DNA of 64,000 bases, from positions 992,001-1,056,000 of the forward strand of contig NZ_CP040755.1 of NCBI RefSeq assembly GCF_024585285.1, written 5' to 3'. Under the pieces are notes generated by a model, which searched no databases, was not told the DNA's origin, and saw nothing but the letters and a program-made list of their open reading frames with translations. The stretch's first letter is position 1. The number at the start of each line of letters is the position of its first letter. Shown here piece by piece: positions 20,476 through 29,210 of this stretch. A program made the translations under genes and the position numbers. The stretch comes from Colwellia sp. M166. GTDB taxonomy: Bacteria > Pseudomonadota > Gammaproteobacteria > Enterobacterales > Alteromonadaceae.

Positions 20476-20913
20476 TTATTGAAGATACATACTACCTTCG
20501 AAAAAAGCAAAAACAGTTTCAAAAGCATTTTCTTGGTATTGCTTCAAACCCGTATCACGAAAATCAATATCAACCTGACTGCGTGTTAGTGCTTTTTTGA
20601 TAAAAGTGCCTGCTAATATTTCCACAGGTAGATCTTTAATAAGCTGAATAGCAGCTTCCAATTTAAAACCTACAGGACCGCCGGAAAATTTCCCCTTTAA
20701 CGCACGTCCTTTAATAACCACTTTATCAACTTTGTAATCTTCCATTAGCTTAGCAAAAGCAAATTGGAAATATTGTACTTGCTCGGCATCACCCGCATCA
20801 ACAAGACTAATTTTTTGTACGCGCGTTTTTGGTATGTCGTACAACCCATTTTCCCGCGACATGATACAAATAATTGCATCGTTACCTTTTAACTCAACAC
20901 CACATATTTTCAT
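20476..20913 (-). CDS. DUF3010 family protein
   Basis: 145 aa, matching the small DUF3010 family found in Vibrio, Shewanella and relatives. The sequence begins MKICGVELKGNDAIICIM, which suggests an RNase H-like first beta-hairpin. It continues VDKVVIKGRALKGKFSGGPVGFKLEAA, the most family-like part, and ends in a helical YQENAFETVFAFFEGS segment. No biochemical function is established that I know of. A good GAGG ribosome binding site precedes the ATG. It stands between terminators and the DTW gene. Confidence 0.85.
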   Translation of the reverse strand: MKICGVELKGNDAIICIMSRENGLYDIPKTRVQKISLVDAGDAEQVQYFQFAFAKLMEDYKVDKVVIKGRALKGKFSGGPVGFKLEAAIQLIKDLPVEILAGTFIKKALTRSQVDIDFRDTGLKQYQENAFETVFAFFEGSMYLQ

Positions 20914-21030
20914 AAATTAACCTCATTTCTATAATGTGCATTATTATAAAATAGTTTTGCCTTAGCTGCAGTGTTTTCATGCATTTAAAACGAGTCTTAT
21001 AATAACATTACGCTTACTGCGTTATATTTT

Positions 21031-21801
21031 CTACTTTACTTGGTCTTTGGCAATAGCAATTCCATGTTGTTTCGTGAACGCTATATAATCAACAACCGCA
21101 TCTGGATTACCTTTATTGCCTTGGCAAACAGCACGTTGATATTCATAGCTAAAAACATCAAACCAAAGATCAAGCAAATCTGCGTTGATCTGTTCCCCTG
21201 CTAGCGACAATATCTGTGCTGCAACTTCAGCAGTAGCTAATTCGGTATTATTGGCAGCTAAGCGAATTTGGTAGCGAGAGCTAAGCTCAGCCGCATCTTC
21301 AGGTGTTTTGGGCGTGAATGAAACCACAGGTAAATTTTGTAAATAAGGACTGCGACGAAACATTTTTTTTGCTTCTCGCCAACTGCCATCAAGCATGATA
21401 AATAAAGGTCTTTTACCGGTTGCTAATACGACTTTATTATCAAAAATCTCTCTTTCATCACCTGCATAAGCTTTAGGAAATACTATCATTGGCTGCCAAA
21501 TAGGATCATTTAACAACGTTAAAATATCTGGATTAACTTCCGTTCTCGACCAAAGAAATGCATAACTATCAGGGATCAAATCAGCAATTAGCTTACCGGT
21601 ATTACTTGGTTTTAATACTTCGGTATCGTACATCAATAATAAAAAACCAGCGTTAGATTTTACACTCGGCGCTAGCGAACAAATACAAAATTTTTCAGCC
21701 AATCGACAAAGTTCACAACGGATCACTCGTTGTCCTCTAGACTTATAGGTCGTCGTGCTTAAACTTTTACGGTATTGATGAAGTTGTTGAACTGCGTGCA
21801 T
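21031..21801 (-). CDS. DTW domain protein, probable tRNA-uridine aminocarboxypropyltransferase
   Basis: 256 aa. The DTW family (TapT/DTWD) transfers the aminocarboxypropyl group of SAM to uridine 47 of tRNA to make acp3U. Visible features are a cysteine cluster at 29, 32, 39 and 41 (CELCRLAEKFCIC), GxLIADLIPDSYAFLWSRTE, and the signature FIMLDGSWREAKKM near residue 135-148, where the D-x-[ST]-W core reads DGSW. The C-terminal helix has YRL-like and QRAVCQGNKG segments. The family call is firm; the exact tRNA target is inferred from E. coli TapT. Confidence 0.85.
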   Translation of the reverse strand: MHAVQQLHQYRKSLSTTTYKSRGQRVIRCELCRLAEKFCICSLAPSVKSNAGFLLLMYDTEVLKPSNTGKLIADLIPDSYAFLWSRTEVNPDILTLLNDPIWQPMIVFPKAYAGDEREIFDNKVVLATGKRPLFIMLDGSWREAKKMFRRSPYLQNLPVVSFTPKTPEDAAELSSRYQIRLAANNTELATAEVAAQILSLAGEQINADLLDLWFDVFSYEYQRAVCQGNKGNPDAVVDYIAFTKQHGIAIAKDQVK

Positions 21802-21946
21802 ATGTGATCTATCAGCTGATTTTGGGCCGCTACTGTAACGTGCACTTTAAGCCTTAGCAATAAAAATACGACAAAACACGATAAAGAGCCCAAAACCACC
21901 ACATCTATTCATGCACTCGCGATATGCCGTTCATTCAGTACATAAA

Positions 21947-21974
21947 AAGCGCTAAGGTATCAAGCCTAGCGCTT
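21947..21974 (-). terminator. Terminator of the yggN-like gene
   Basis: AAGCGCTAAGG and CCTAGCGCTT form a stem with one bulge. Read on the minus strand the stem is followed by TTTTT. It lies 55 bases beyond the yggN-like stop codon. Confidence 0.8.
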
Positions 21975-22028
21975 CTCTTGGAAATTACATGATAATATGA
22001 TGACTTAAACAGAAAGTTGCTCTAAAAA

Positions 22029-22832
22029 TTAAATTTCACTATGCGAATTTTTCTGACTAGCAGTGATAAAATTATAATCTGCAAGTTCATCAATATTTAC
22101 TTTCAATTGTTCTTCCAAATTATCAATCACGATAATAGATTGGCATAACGCTTCACCACGCTTTTCTAATCCAGCACCACGAGCTTCCATTTCATGTTCA
22201 ATTTGCTCACCAAATTGTTCCATTTTGCTGCCAAACGCATCCATATCACCACCCGAATATAGCATTTGCTGGCCAACCGCAACCATTAGGCTTCCTAAAG
22301 AATTTTGGATAGTCGTTTCTACTGCCGACTCAATTCTCTGCTCAAAGTCTTCACCAAAAAAATCTTCACCAGCAAAGCCATCTTCGTCAATATAAAAATC
22401 TTTACTACCATCAAACTCTGCATCTACTTCAGTACGAATATTGGTTAATTGCATGGTTAATTCTGAACTAACATTATTACCATCACCTAATAACTCATTA
22501 AACGCTAAGTTGACGCCATCAATAGCTAAATCAATAGCATCTAAAGCAATCACTTTTACCTCAGGTACAACCCCACGGATATTGGTTGAGTATTCATGAA
22601 GTAAAGATCGTTGACTTGCTGTTAAAGCAACCTCTTCACCGTTGATCAATAAAACATCATTGTTAATGATGGTATACACCGGAGATTTATTTTTAGAAAA
22701 GGTAATTTCTCTAGCATTAATGTTAATGCCGCCATTCAAGTCAACTTGACATGAGTCACTAGAAAAAGAATTTTCGTGCGCATAACTTGCCGAGCTTGCC
22801 ATAATTAATGCTGTTGCGATCAAAGTTTTCAT
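22029..22832 (-). CDS. YggN-like DUF2884 family periplasmic protein
   Basis: 267 aa with a clear signal peptide ending SASYAH. The mature part begins with a CQVDLNGGININAREITF segment and a LINGEEVALTASQRSLLHEYSTNIRG segment typical of YggN/DUF2884 proteins, followed by a long acidic helical region (DEDGFAGEDFFGEDFEQRIESAVE) and a second Cys near the C-terminus that may pair with the first. The function is unknown. It has its own terminator, and about 330 AT-rich bases upstream hold its promoter. Confidence 0.8.
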   Translation of the reverse strand: MKTLIATALIMASSASYAHENSFSSDSCQVDLNGGININAREITFSKNKSPVYTIINNDVLLINGEEVALTASQRSLLHEYSTNIRGVVPEVKVIALDAIDLAIDGVNLAFNELLGDGNNVSSELTMQLTNIRTEVDAEFDGSKDFYIDEDGFAGEDFFGEDFEQRIESAVETTIQNSLGSLMVAVGQQMLYSGGDMDAFGSKMEQFGEQIEHEMEARGAGLEKRGEALCQSIIVIDNLEEQLKVNIDELADYNFITASQKNSHSEI

Positions 22833-23165
22833 ATTACCTTCCTTTATAAATTAATCCAATTAGACTTCATCAAAGCGATAATAAGCTTTTATGATTTAAT
22901 ATTGTTTACAAAACTGATGCCAATATAAAAATAACCTTAATATCAATAACTAAGGGGAATTGCACAATATTAGGTAAAGTGCAAAAAACTAATTTTTAGT
23001 AGTATAGTTAAATTTTTAGTCAATTTAACAAATAACACCAAGTCTAAATAAGGAAGATAGGATTAGTTCTGCATGAATTAATAACGCTATAATTAAATTT
23101 TTAATTTTAATCATAGCAGTAGTAATTTAGCTTATATATTTCTTGCGTTAACTATTATGAGGTCA
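22833..23165. other. Intergenic region between zapE and the yggN-like gene
   Basis: About 330 very AT-rich bases between two leftward genes. It must contain the promoter of the yggN-like gene. I see no gene, terminator or repeat. Confidence 0.4.
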
Positions 23166-24323
23166 TTAACTGTAAGCTAATCTCTGCATTTCAAATAGTC
23201 TTGAACGACAGCGAGCAAACTCAAAACTGAGTTGAGTACCTTGATAAAGCTCCGCAATATCAACTTGTGCAGCTATAATTAAACGGATTCCTCGATCATA
23301 AAACTCATCAACAAGGGCAATAAAACGCCGAGCTTCATCATCAAGTCCTCTTAATTGTCCCATCACCACACCACTACGTTGGTAGCTATCTTCAACACCA
23401 GAAAAAACCGCAGGAATGAGTTTTCCACTAAATTGAGGAACATCGCTGATCAGCACACTTGCGTATTGATCCGCTAACTTAATATAGTCTCTTTGGCTAC
23501 GCGGGCTTGAGCAAATTGCCATAAAGTCAAACCAAATAGCACTCTGACAACGGGCGACAAAATTAATGGTTCTACCATGAATGGTGATACTCTCGTTATA
23601 TTGCACATTACCGATAGCTAAGGCTAAAAAATGCTGAGATAAAAAATCACCGCCTTTTTCATTACCGACATGAAAGTCGCGATATTGATGTGTCACGGTA
23701 TCACTTGTCATCAAGCGATGGTCTTTCGACCCATCAATAGAGATAACTTGGCAATATTGGTGGATAATATCTATGGTTGGTAAAAATCTTTCGCGTTGAA
23801 GGCCATTTAGATACAACTGATCAGGCCGACAGTTCGATGTTGCAACTAAGGTAATACCGCTTGATAGCATGGCATTTAGTAAGCCCGCCAATAACATAGC
23901 ATCACCAATATCATTAACAAAAAACTCATCAAAACACAGTAAGTCAACTTCAGCGGCCCATATTTCAGCAATGAGTGCTAACGGGTTATCTATAGTATTA
24001 AGCTCATGCAACTTTTGATGTACGCTTTCCATAAAATGATGAAAATGTATGCGTTTTTTACGTGTTATATTCACCTGATGATAAAGCAAATCCATCAACA
24101 TGGTTTTGCCACGCCCTACTCTGCCATAAAAATAGATCCCTTGAATAGCTGCAGGCTTACTGAATATTTTTTTTAATGATATGAATATAGAAGATGGGGT
24201 TTGTCTAAGAGATAGTTTTTCTGCAAGCTTGTCCAGCGCAATGGTTGCTTGAAGTTGTTCACTGTCAAGCTGAAGTAATTTTTGCTCAACAAGTTGCTTA
24301 TATTGACCGGTAACTGACATCAT
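23166..24323 (-). CDS. zapE: ZapE/AFG1 family AAA ATPase (cell division protein ZapE)
   Basis: 385 aa, the usual length of bacterial ZapE. The P-loop is at residues 67-74 (YFYGRVGRGKTMLMDLLY), Walker B is LLCFDEFFVNDIGDAMLL, and the sensor region is TLVATSNCRPDQLYLNGLQRERFLP. ZapE is an ATPase that acts on the constricting FtsZ ring in E. coli; the mitochondrial homologue AFG1 aids respiratory-chain quality control. Here it lies downstream of a cold-shock gene but beyond that gene's terminator, so it is probably transcribed separately. Confidence 0.93.
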   Translation of the reverse strand: MMSVTGQYKQLVEQKLLQLDSEQLQATIALDKLAEKLSLRQTPSSIFISLKKIFSKPAAIQGIYFYGRVGRGKTMLMDLLYHQVNITRKKRIHFHHFMESVHQKLHELNTIDNPLALIAEIWAAEVDLLCFDEFFVNDIGDAMLLAGLLNAMLSSGITLVATSNCRPDQLYLNGLQRERFLPTIDIIHQYCQVISIDGSKDHRLMTSDTVTHQYRDFHVGNEKGGDFLSQHFLALAIGNVQYNESITIHGRTINFVARCQSAIWFDFMAICSSPRSQRDYIKLADQYASVLISDVPQFSGKLIPAVFSGVEDSYQRSGVVMGQLRGLDDEARRFIALVDEFYDRGIRLIIAAQVDIAELYQGTQLSFEFARCRSRLFEMQRLAYS

Positions 24324-24341
24324 TATTTTTTTGCAGACACA

Positions 24342-24369
24342 AAAAGGGCAGACTAATGTCTCCCCTTTT
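24342..24369 (-). terminator. Terminator of the cold-shock gene
   Basis: AAAAGGG-C-AGAC, loop TAAT, GTCT-C-CCCTTTT: 11 pairs with one C/C mismatch. On the minus strand it ends in a TTTTT run. It lies about 58 bases past the csp stop, just before zapE. Confidence 0.85.
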
Positions 24370-24426
24370 CAACACTTTTAATATTTTAGTTCACTTAAAC
24401 CAGTTAAGTTAGCTAATAAATATTAA

Positions 24427-24636
24427 TTAAAGTGCTACGATGTTCTCAGCTTGAGGACCTTTTTGACCTTGAGTAACAGTAAACTGTACTTTTTGGCCTT
24501 CAGCAAGAGTTTTGAAACCGTCGCCAGAGATTGCAGAAAAATGTGCGAAAACGTCTGGACCAGATTCTTGCTCGATGAAACCGAAACCTTTAGACTCGTT
24601 AAACCATTTTACTGTACCAGTAGTTGTATTAGACAT
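24427..24636 (-). CDS. Cold-shock protein, CspA family
   Basis: 69 aa from the ATG at 24636, which has AGGAT upstream; a longer frame to 24672 adds a tail with no similarity to the family. The single cold-shock domain carries RNP1 (KGFGFI) and RNP2 (VFAHF), preceded by [11 protein letters not shown]. CspA-type proteins bind single-stranded RNA and DNA and melt mRNA structure in the cold. The gene has its own promoter, a long leader of about 147 nt and a terminator, the usual arrangement for cold-regulated csp genes. Confidence 0.96.
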   Translation of the reverse strand: MSNTTTGTVKWFNESKGFGFIEQESGPDVFAHFSAISGDGFKTLAEGQKVQFTVTQGQKGPQAENIVAL

Positions 24637-24789
24637 TTGTATTATCCTATTTATTCGTAATTGATGCCTCAAAAATAAGGCGATGTTGCAGGAAGTGTTG
24701 CTATTACTTATTAAACAGGACGAGCTACTTACTAATATAACTTCGAAACTTTGTACATAAATATAGGTCTTACTTTCTAGCTGAGACGG

Positions 24790-24817
24790 ATTTTACCGAC
24801 TTTTTATCAAGAGTCAA
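24790..24817 (-). promoter_or_regulatory. Sigma-70 promoter of the cold-shock gene with long 5' leader
   Basis: On the minus strand TTGACT (24817-24812) is followed after 16 bases by TAAAAT (24795-24790), each a 5/6 match to consensus. Transcription from about 24783 would give a leader of about 147 nt before the csp ATG, comparable to the thermoresponsive cspA leader of E. coli. The remaining leader sequence was not folded. Confidence 0.7.
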
Positions 24818-24927
24818 GCCGTTTCAAAGAAAAGAATCAATTGTAGCAATAATAAATATAATCGCTGCATTGTTAATCAACATACGATGATTATACACAC
24901 GAACTTACTCTACAACTGCTTCAAAGC

Positions 24928-25446
24928 TTAATTGGCTTTTACTTTTACCTTGTTATTGGTATCTCGACTGCGTTTAATTAACTCGTCTCCTAACAAAATA
25001 TTTTTTGCTTTCGCCAATCGATCATAAAGCAAAACATTAACGCTTGCTGCTAAGTTCATACAACCTACTGTTGGTACATAAACGACAGCATCAGCCATGT
25101 TAATAATATCTTGCGCGATCGTGCCATCTTCAGGGCCAAAAATATAAATGGCATTTTCAGGATGTTCAAACTCAGGTAAAGGTATAGCGCCCTCAACTAA
25201 GTCAACACAAATAACTTGCTGCCCTGACATTAAGTTATCAGTTAAGGACTCGACAGCATGCAAAGGAATTTTTTTGGATACATCTTTAGTATCAGTATGA
25301 AACTTTGCCGCTCTTGCATAGCGAACACCCGTATAGCGAATTTCATCTGCTTGGTAACACCCTGCAGCACGCATAACAGCTCCAACATTTGACGGACTTT
25401 TGGGATCAGTTAAACCAATAACTACATTTTCATTCTTCAATTTCAT
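24928..25446 (-). CDS. TrmH/SpoU family RNA 2'-O-methyltransferase
   Basis: 172 aa from the ATG at 25446; a TTG at 25461 would add five residues but has no good ribosome binding site. The SPOUT motifs are visible: motif 1 PKSPSNVGAVMRAAGCY, motif 2 NAIYIFGPEDGTIAQD, and motif 3 VYVPTVGCMNLAASVNVLLYDR, which form the SAM-binding knot. These enzymes methylate ribose 2'-OH of tRNA or rRNA. It lacks the N-terminal substrate-recognition domain of TrmH/RlmB, so it is a minimal SPOUT protein. The specific target cannot be told from sequence. Confidence 0.88.
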   Translation of the reverse strand: MKLKNENVVIGLTDPKSPSNVGAVMRAAGCYQADEIRYTGVRYARAAKFHTDTKDVSKKIPLHAVESLTDNLMSGQQVICVDLVEGAIPLPEFEHPENAIYIFGPEDGTIAQDIINMADAVVYVPTVGCMNLAASVNVLLYDRLAKAKNILLGDELIKRSRDTNNKVKVKAN

Positions 25447-25579
25447 TTCCAACTTTCTCAATACGCTAGGTCTTAATTTTGTCTGATTTTGCGCTGCAAG
25501 TGCAGAGACTACAAGTAAATTATTTTTGCAGCGTAAGCCTAGCTTTTATTCCAAAATACTATTACAGCTTTCTATTAAA

Positions 25580-25606
25580 TTAATATCTGATAGCATCAGA
25601 TATTAA
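25580..25606. promoter_or_regulatory. Perfect 12-bp inverted repeat upstream of an unknown secreted-protein gene
   Basis: TTAATATCTGAT, loop AGC, ATCAGATATTAA, followed by AATTTTT. It lies in the divergent gap between the methyltransferase and the gene at 25643, ending 36 bases before that start. It could be an operator or a leader hairpin that attenuates transcription. Confidence 0.5.
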
Positions 25607-25642
25607 AATTTTTCTAATTTAGTCAATTTATGGGCCTATTTC

Positions 25643-26257
25643 ATGAAAGCGAAAATCAATATTTTAACCTTATTACTTTCAAGCAGTGTCTTTTGTTCTG
25701 CTAATGCGGCAACTATTAGTGCTGCTCCATTAGTTTCCGTGCCAAGTCATGAAAGTTTCTTCAATAGTATAAAAGCCTTATGTCATAAAGCATTTGAAGG
25801 TCAAGTGACAGTCGATAACGCTAGTGGCGGTGGTTTTAGTAATAAAAAACTTATGATGCATATTAGAAAGTGCTCCGATGAAAAACTTGAAATTCCTTTT
25901 CATGTCGGTGATGACGCCTCTCGCACTTGGATAATTACAAAAACCGGCTCAGGACTTTCATTAAAACATGATCACCGTCATCAAGATGGCAGCTACGATG
26001 AATCTACTATGTATGGCGGACATACTAATGACGCTGGTTGGGCACAAGTACAGTCTTTTCCTGCTGATGAGTATTCAAAACAATTATTTGTCAAAACAGG
26101 CATACCACAATCGGTTGGCAACACATGGCAAATGTTTATCTACCCTGAGAAGTTTAGCTATCGGTTGATTCGTCAAGGGCGAGAGTTTCGTGTTGACTTT
26201 GATTTAACTAAAGCAGTTCAAGCACCGGCTGCTCCTTGGGGTTATAGCGATAAGTAA
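25643..26257 (+). CDS. Secreted protein of unknown function
   Basis: 204 aa; I do not recognise a named family. A signal peptide (ILTLLLSSSVFCSANA) is followed by a mature domain of about 180 aa. It has two Cys (ALCHKAF and IRKCSDEK) that could form a disulfide, a His/Asp-rich stretch LKHDHRHQDGSYDESTMYGGHTNDAG near residues 110-135, and a WQMFIYPEKFSYRLIRQGREFRVDFDL segment that looks like beta-strands. The His-rich stretch could bind metal, but that is a guess. It is followed by a hairpin and a signal peptidase gene. Confidence 0.75.
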   Translation: MKAKINILTLLLSSSVFCSANAATISAAPLVSVPSHESFFNSIKALCHKAFEGQVTVDNASGGGFSNKKLMMHIRKCSDEKLEIPFHVGDDASRTWIITKTGSGLSLKHDHRHQDGSYDESTMYGGHTNDAGWAQVQSFPADEYSKQLFVKTGIPQSVGNTWQMFIYPEKFSYRLIRQGREFRVDFDLTKAVQAPAAPWGYSDK

Positions 26258-26352
26258 AGCATTGTGGTTAAATCACCTGCTGATGATTTCATAAATACAG
26301 AAATAAACACTTACATTTACACTTGTTAATTTCATTTAAATGATGGAACTTT

Positions 26353-26389
26353 AAAATAGCGGCTTAGTCAAAAATCAAGCCGTTATTTT
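26353..26389 (+). terminator. Terminator after the unknown secreted-protein gene
   Basis: AAAATAGCGGCTT at 26353-26365 pairs with AAGCCGTTATTTT at 26377-26389, with one mismatch. It ends 22 bases before the signal peptidase start, so it separates the two transcripts or acts as a partial terminator. Confidence 0.65.
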
Positions 26390-26411
26390 ATGAAAGTTTA
26401 AAGGAAATATA

Positions 26412-27077
26412 ATGAAAAATACTATATTAAGTTTCGTCAAAACAAATACCTCACTATTAGTATTCATCTCCTTGATGTTAGTTTTTCGCAGTGCAGTTGC
26501 TGATTGGAATGACGTCCCCACCGGCTCCATGAAGCCAACGATTGTAGAGGGAGATCGTATTTTAATTAATAAAATGGCTTATGACTTAAAATTGCCTTTT
26601 AGTCAAAAAACACTTGTAAACTTTGCTGACCCTAAGCGCAATGACATTGTAATTTTTGAATCTGAGGCGGCAAAAAAACGCTTAGTAAAACGGGTGATTG
26701 GCATTCCAGGAGATACCGTATCAATGGTTAACAATCAATTATCCATTAATCATCAAGTCGCTGATTACACCATAGTCTCTCGCAAGAAAAATTATACCCT
26801 GAGTCAAGAAAGCATTGCCGGCAATACTCATTTAATACGAACTAAAGTCCAACCTGGTAATGCCAATCAACCTCGCAGAGCAAACTTTCGTGAAATAACC
26901 ATTCCTGCAGGCTTTTATCTTATGATGGGTGACAACCGTGACAATAGTGCTGACTCTCGTTCAATTGGTTTAGTACCACGTGAAGAAATCATTGGTCGTT
27001 CTAACAAAGTCGTTTTTTCTTTAAATTATGAACAATATTTAGTGCCACGCAGTGAGCGTTTTTTAAAAGCTATTTAA
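26412..27077 (+). CDS. Signal peptidase I (S26 family), small form
   Basis: 221 aa. One N-terminal membrane helix (TSLLVFISLMLVFRSAVA) is followed by the S26 boxes: B with catalytic Ser39 (PTGSMKPTI), D with catalytic Lys93 (RLVKRVIGIPGD), and E (MMGDNRDNSADSRSIG). It cleaves signal peptides on the periplasmic side. E. coli LepB is 324 aa with two membrane helices, so this is a shorter paralogue; a main lepB is expected elsewhere. AAGGA precedes the ATG. It lies next to an unknown secreted-protein gene, but the link is not proven. Confidence 0.9.
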   Translation: MKNTILSFVKTNTSLLVFISLMLVFRSAVADWNDVPTGSMKPTIVEGDRILINKMAYDLKLPFSQKTLVNFADPKRNDIVIFESEAAKKRLVKRVIGIPGDTVSMVNNQLSINHQVADYTIVSRKKNYTLSQESIAGNTHLIRTKVQPGNANQPRRANFREITIPAGFYLMMGDNRDNSADSRSIGLVPREEIIGRSNKVVFSLNYEQYLVPRSERFLKAI

Positions 27078-27181
27078 CTGCTAATGATTTGACTTTTGAT
27101 ATCGATTTAAAGCGCAGTGGTTAACCAGCTTATTCTGCTAACTATAGCGCTTACTTATCTTATTTCTGCTAAATTTTCTAG

Positions 27182-28960
27182 TTACAATAACGTTAGCGAC
27201 TGCCACTCTTTAAGCGCTTCTTCTTGACCATTTTTTGCTTTGATATATAAATTTAACAACCTAATTTCATGGCACTGTTTATCCTCAATAGGCTTAGCTA
27301 AAACTTCAATTAAAGATATACCTGAGTGCTTTAATGTTGCTTTAAATTCAGCAATAAACTCAGCGACGGTATCAATAGTGGTTGAACGTCCCTGATAGCC
27401 TTTAATCACTTGATGAACATCAAACCTTTCATCATTACAATGATAGATCGCCTCATCACCGCTTTTACCTAAATGAAAAACATTATTACGCATATAAATA
27501 ATCGTGACATCCGTATTATCTTTTAAGAAGTGAATCAAATCATTCAACTGAAAGTGGAAGCCACCATCACCAATGATAACCACAGCTCTTTCATCGAGCG
27601 CATTATCTTGTAAACGTTGAGCAACCACACGTGCATAAGGTAATGCCGTGCCCATAGCGCCATACCAAGGATTTGTCAGCCAACTGCGGCCTAGCGATGA
27701 TTGTCTTACTTTTAAACTATAGCTAGCGAAATAGGAATTCCCGACTTCAGGTAAATACACTAAATTAGTCTTAACCTCAGCTTGTATGCTATTTAAAGTA
27801 CTCGCCAAATTATTAAAATCAAGTTCATGGCAAGGAGTTATCTCTTGTGGTTCAACAGATGGCGGCTTAAAATCAAATGTTTTCTTATGACGTTGTAATA
27901 ACAATTGGAATATTTCTACTAAATCTTTTTCTAATAATGTTCCGCCTTTAAGTAAGGTTTTATTTTCAAAAGCTTCAACTTTATGCGTGCCAGTTGCAAA
28001 AGCAATATTACTGTCTTGCGGCAAAATACTGCTAGCCACATCAATAATATAATCAACTTTTTGCTCGATATAATGGCGACCAGATGTCTGAGTGAATACA
28101 CCGTTATATGAGCCCAAACAAAGTCTGTGATACTCATTAAAAATGCCTTTTGCAAACCAGCTAGTAGCATATGGAATACTAAATTTATCAGCAAACGTCA
28201 TCAGCAGACGCTGTAATTTATGATTGTGCTTTAACCTATCACCTAAATATAATAGCGGAAACTGGGCATTATTAAGTTTTTCAACTATCGCATTAACGAC
28301 AAGTTCAGAGCCGGTAAGTATGTGCTCACACCCGCAAATTGCAGCCGTATTTTTAGGCAACTGAATAGATTGTGTTTTTTGGAAAACTTGATCCCGAGGT
28401 ACTTCAATAAAAACCGGCTGTTTGGTTTTGTAAGCATGCGCCACTAGCTGATAAAACCGTTCGCCAGCAATATTAGGATGCCCGGGTGCTCTTTGACCTT
28501 GTAAACGTTCAACTTTCATACCCAAGGCAGCAAAAGCATTTAAAGCACTATCATACTCAGTTTTCCAAGCTGTATTTGGGTGTAAGGTATGGTGAATTGC
28601 TAGATTAGCGACTTCTGATTCTGCGGGAGCGCCTGAAATAAAAATCACAGGCAAACCTTCAGTTACCGCCAATGCCGCAGCAGATGTACATGGTAAACTA
28701 CCGACCATATAAGTTGATAAACAAAAGCCGATGCCATCAATTTCAGCTTTTGCACAAGCAGAAAATCCGGCATGCATTTCATTGCTTGATGGACATATAG
28801 TTACTTTTGGCGCGATAGCAGCAATTAAATTGGCCGCAAAATCCCCTCCTACACCATAAACTCTTTCAGCGCCAAAAAATTGGATCACCTCAGTGATAAC
28901 ATTTCCTAAAGTTGGCAAGCTATCATTATATGCCTTACCTAAATTCATTTCATACGACAT
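27182..28960 (-). CDS. ThDP-dependent alpha-keto acid decarboxylase-like protein (pyruvate/indolepyruvate decarboxylase family)
   Basis: 592 aa with the three-domain ThDP fold. The N-terminal pyrimidine domain has GVGGDFAANLI and the conserved cofactor glutamate Glu61 in SSNEMHAGFSACAKA. The C-terminal domain has the ThDP/Mg motif GDGGFHFQLNDL (about residue 460) ending at NN in YMRNNVFHLG. The family decarboxylates 2-keto acids (pyruvate, indolepyruvate, phenylpyruvate) or condenses them. The substrate cannot be fixed: the usual HH pair of pyruvate decarboxylase appears as IHHTLH near residue 125. The C-terminal 40 residues are an extra helical tail. Confidence 0.85.
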   Translation of the reverse strand: MSYEMNLGKAYNDSLPTLGNVITEVIQFFGAERVYGVGGDFAANLIAAIAPKVTICPSSNEMHAGFSACAKAEIDGIGFCLSTYMVGSLPCTSAAALAVTEGLPVIFISGAPAESEVANLAIHHTLHPNTAWKTEYDSALNAFAALGMKVERLQGQRAPGHPNIAGERFYQLVAHAYKTKQPVFIEVPRDQVFQKTQSIQLPKNTAAICGCEHILTGSELVVNAIVEKLNNAQFPLLYLGDRLKHNHKLQRLLMTFADKFSIPYATSWFAKGIFNEYHRLCLGSYNGVFTQTSGRHYIEQKVDYIIDVASSILPQDSNIAFATGTHKVEAFENKTLLKGGTLLEKDLVEIFQLLLQRHKKTFDFKPPSVEPQEITPCHELDFNNLASTLNSIQAEVKTNLVYLPEVGNSYFASYSLKVRQSSLGRSWLTNPWYGAMGTALPYARVVAQRLQDNALDERAVVIIGDGGFHFQLNDLIHFLKDNTDVTIIYMRNNVFHLGKSGDEAIYHCNDERFDVHQVIKGYQGRSTTIDTVAEFIAEFKATLKHSGISLIEVLAKPIEDKQCHEIRLLNLYIKAKNGQEEALKEWQSLTLL

Positions 28961-29086
28961 CGTCAGTTAACCTTTGACGTTATTTTAAATAAGTCTGCGA
29001 CTTTACTAAGAAAAACATATTCATCAACTGATCAAGATCATGTTTATGCTTGGCCGTTAGTATTAACCAAGAAAGCCTGTGTCAGC

Positions 29087-29113
29087 AGTACTTTACACTC
29101 AATGTAAAGTACT
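29087..29113. promoter_or_regulatory. Perfect 11-bp inverted repeat in a divergent promoter region
   Basis: AGTACTTTACA, spacer CTCAA, TGTAAAGTACT. It lies midway between the start of the ThDP enzyme gene and the cyclophilin gene, which are transcribed away from each other. It is a good candidate operator for either. There is no strong T-run, so a terminator is less likely. Confidence 0.5.
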
Positions 29114-29210
29114 TTAAAAAGCCTAAAAGCACGCTTAGTCTTGTTGTTTTCTTTAAAGCAACTTATGATTCATGCAATTTTTAACATATTGAGCCATAAG
29201 AAATAAATTT

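Noticed and set aside
24637..24672. N-terminal extension of the cold-shock protein
   Set aside because: The ATG at 24636 has a proper ribosome binding site and yields the standard 69-aa protein.
27105..27160. Terminator between the signal peptidase and ThDP enzyme genes
   Set aside because: Only short broken pairing (AGCGC with GCGCT, plus GTTA) and no T-run.
29087..29113. TyrR box
   Set aside because: TyrR sites read TGTAAA-N6-TTTACA; here the halves are in the opposite order (TTTACA-N5-TGTAAA).
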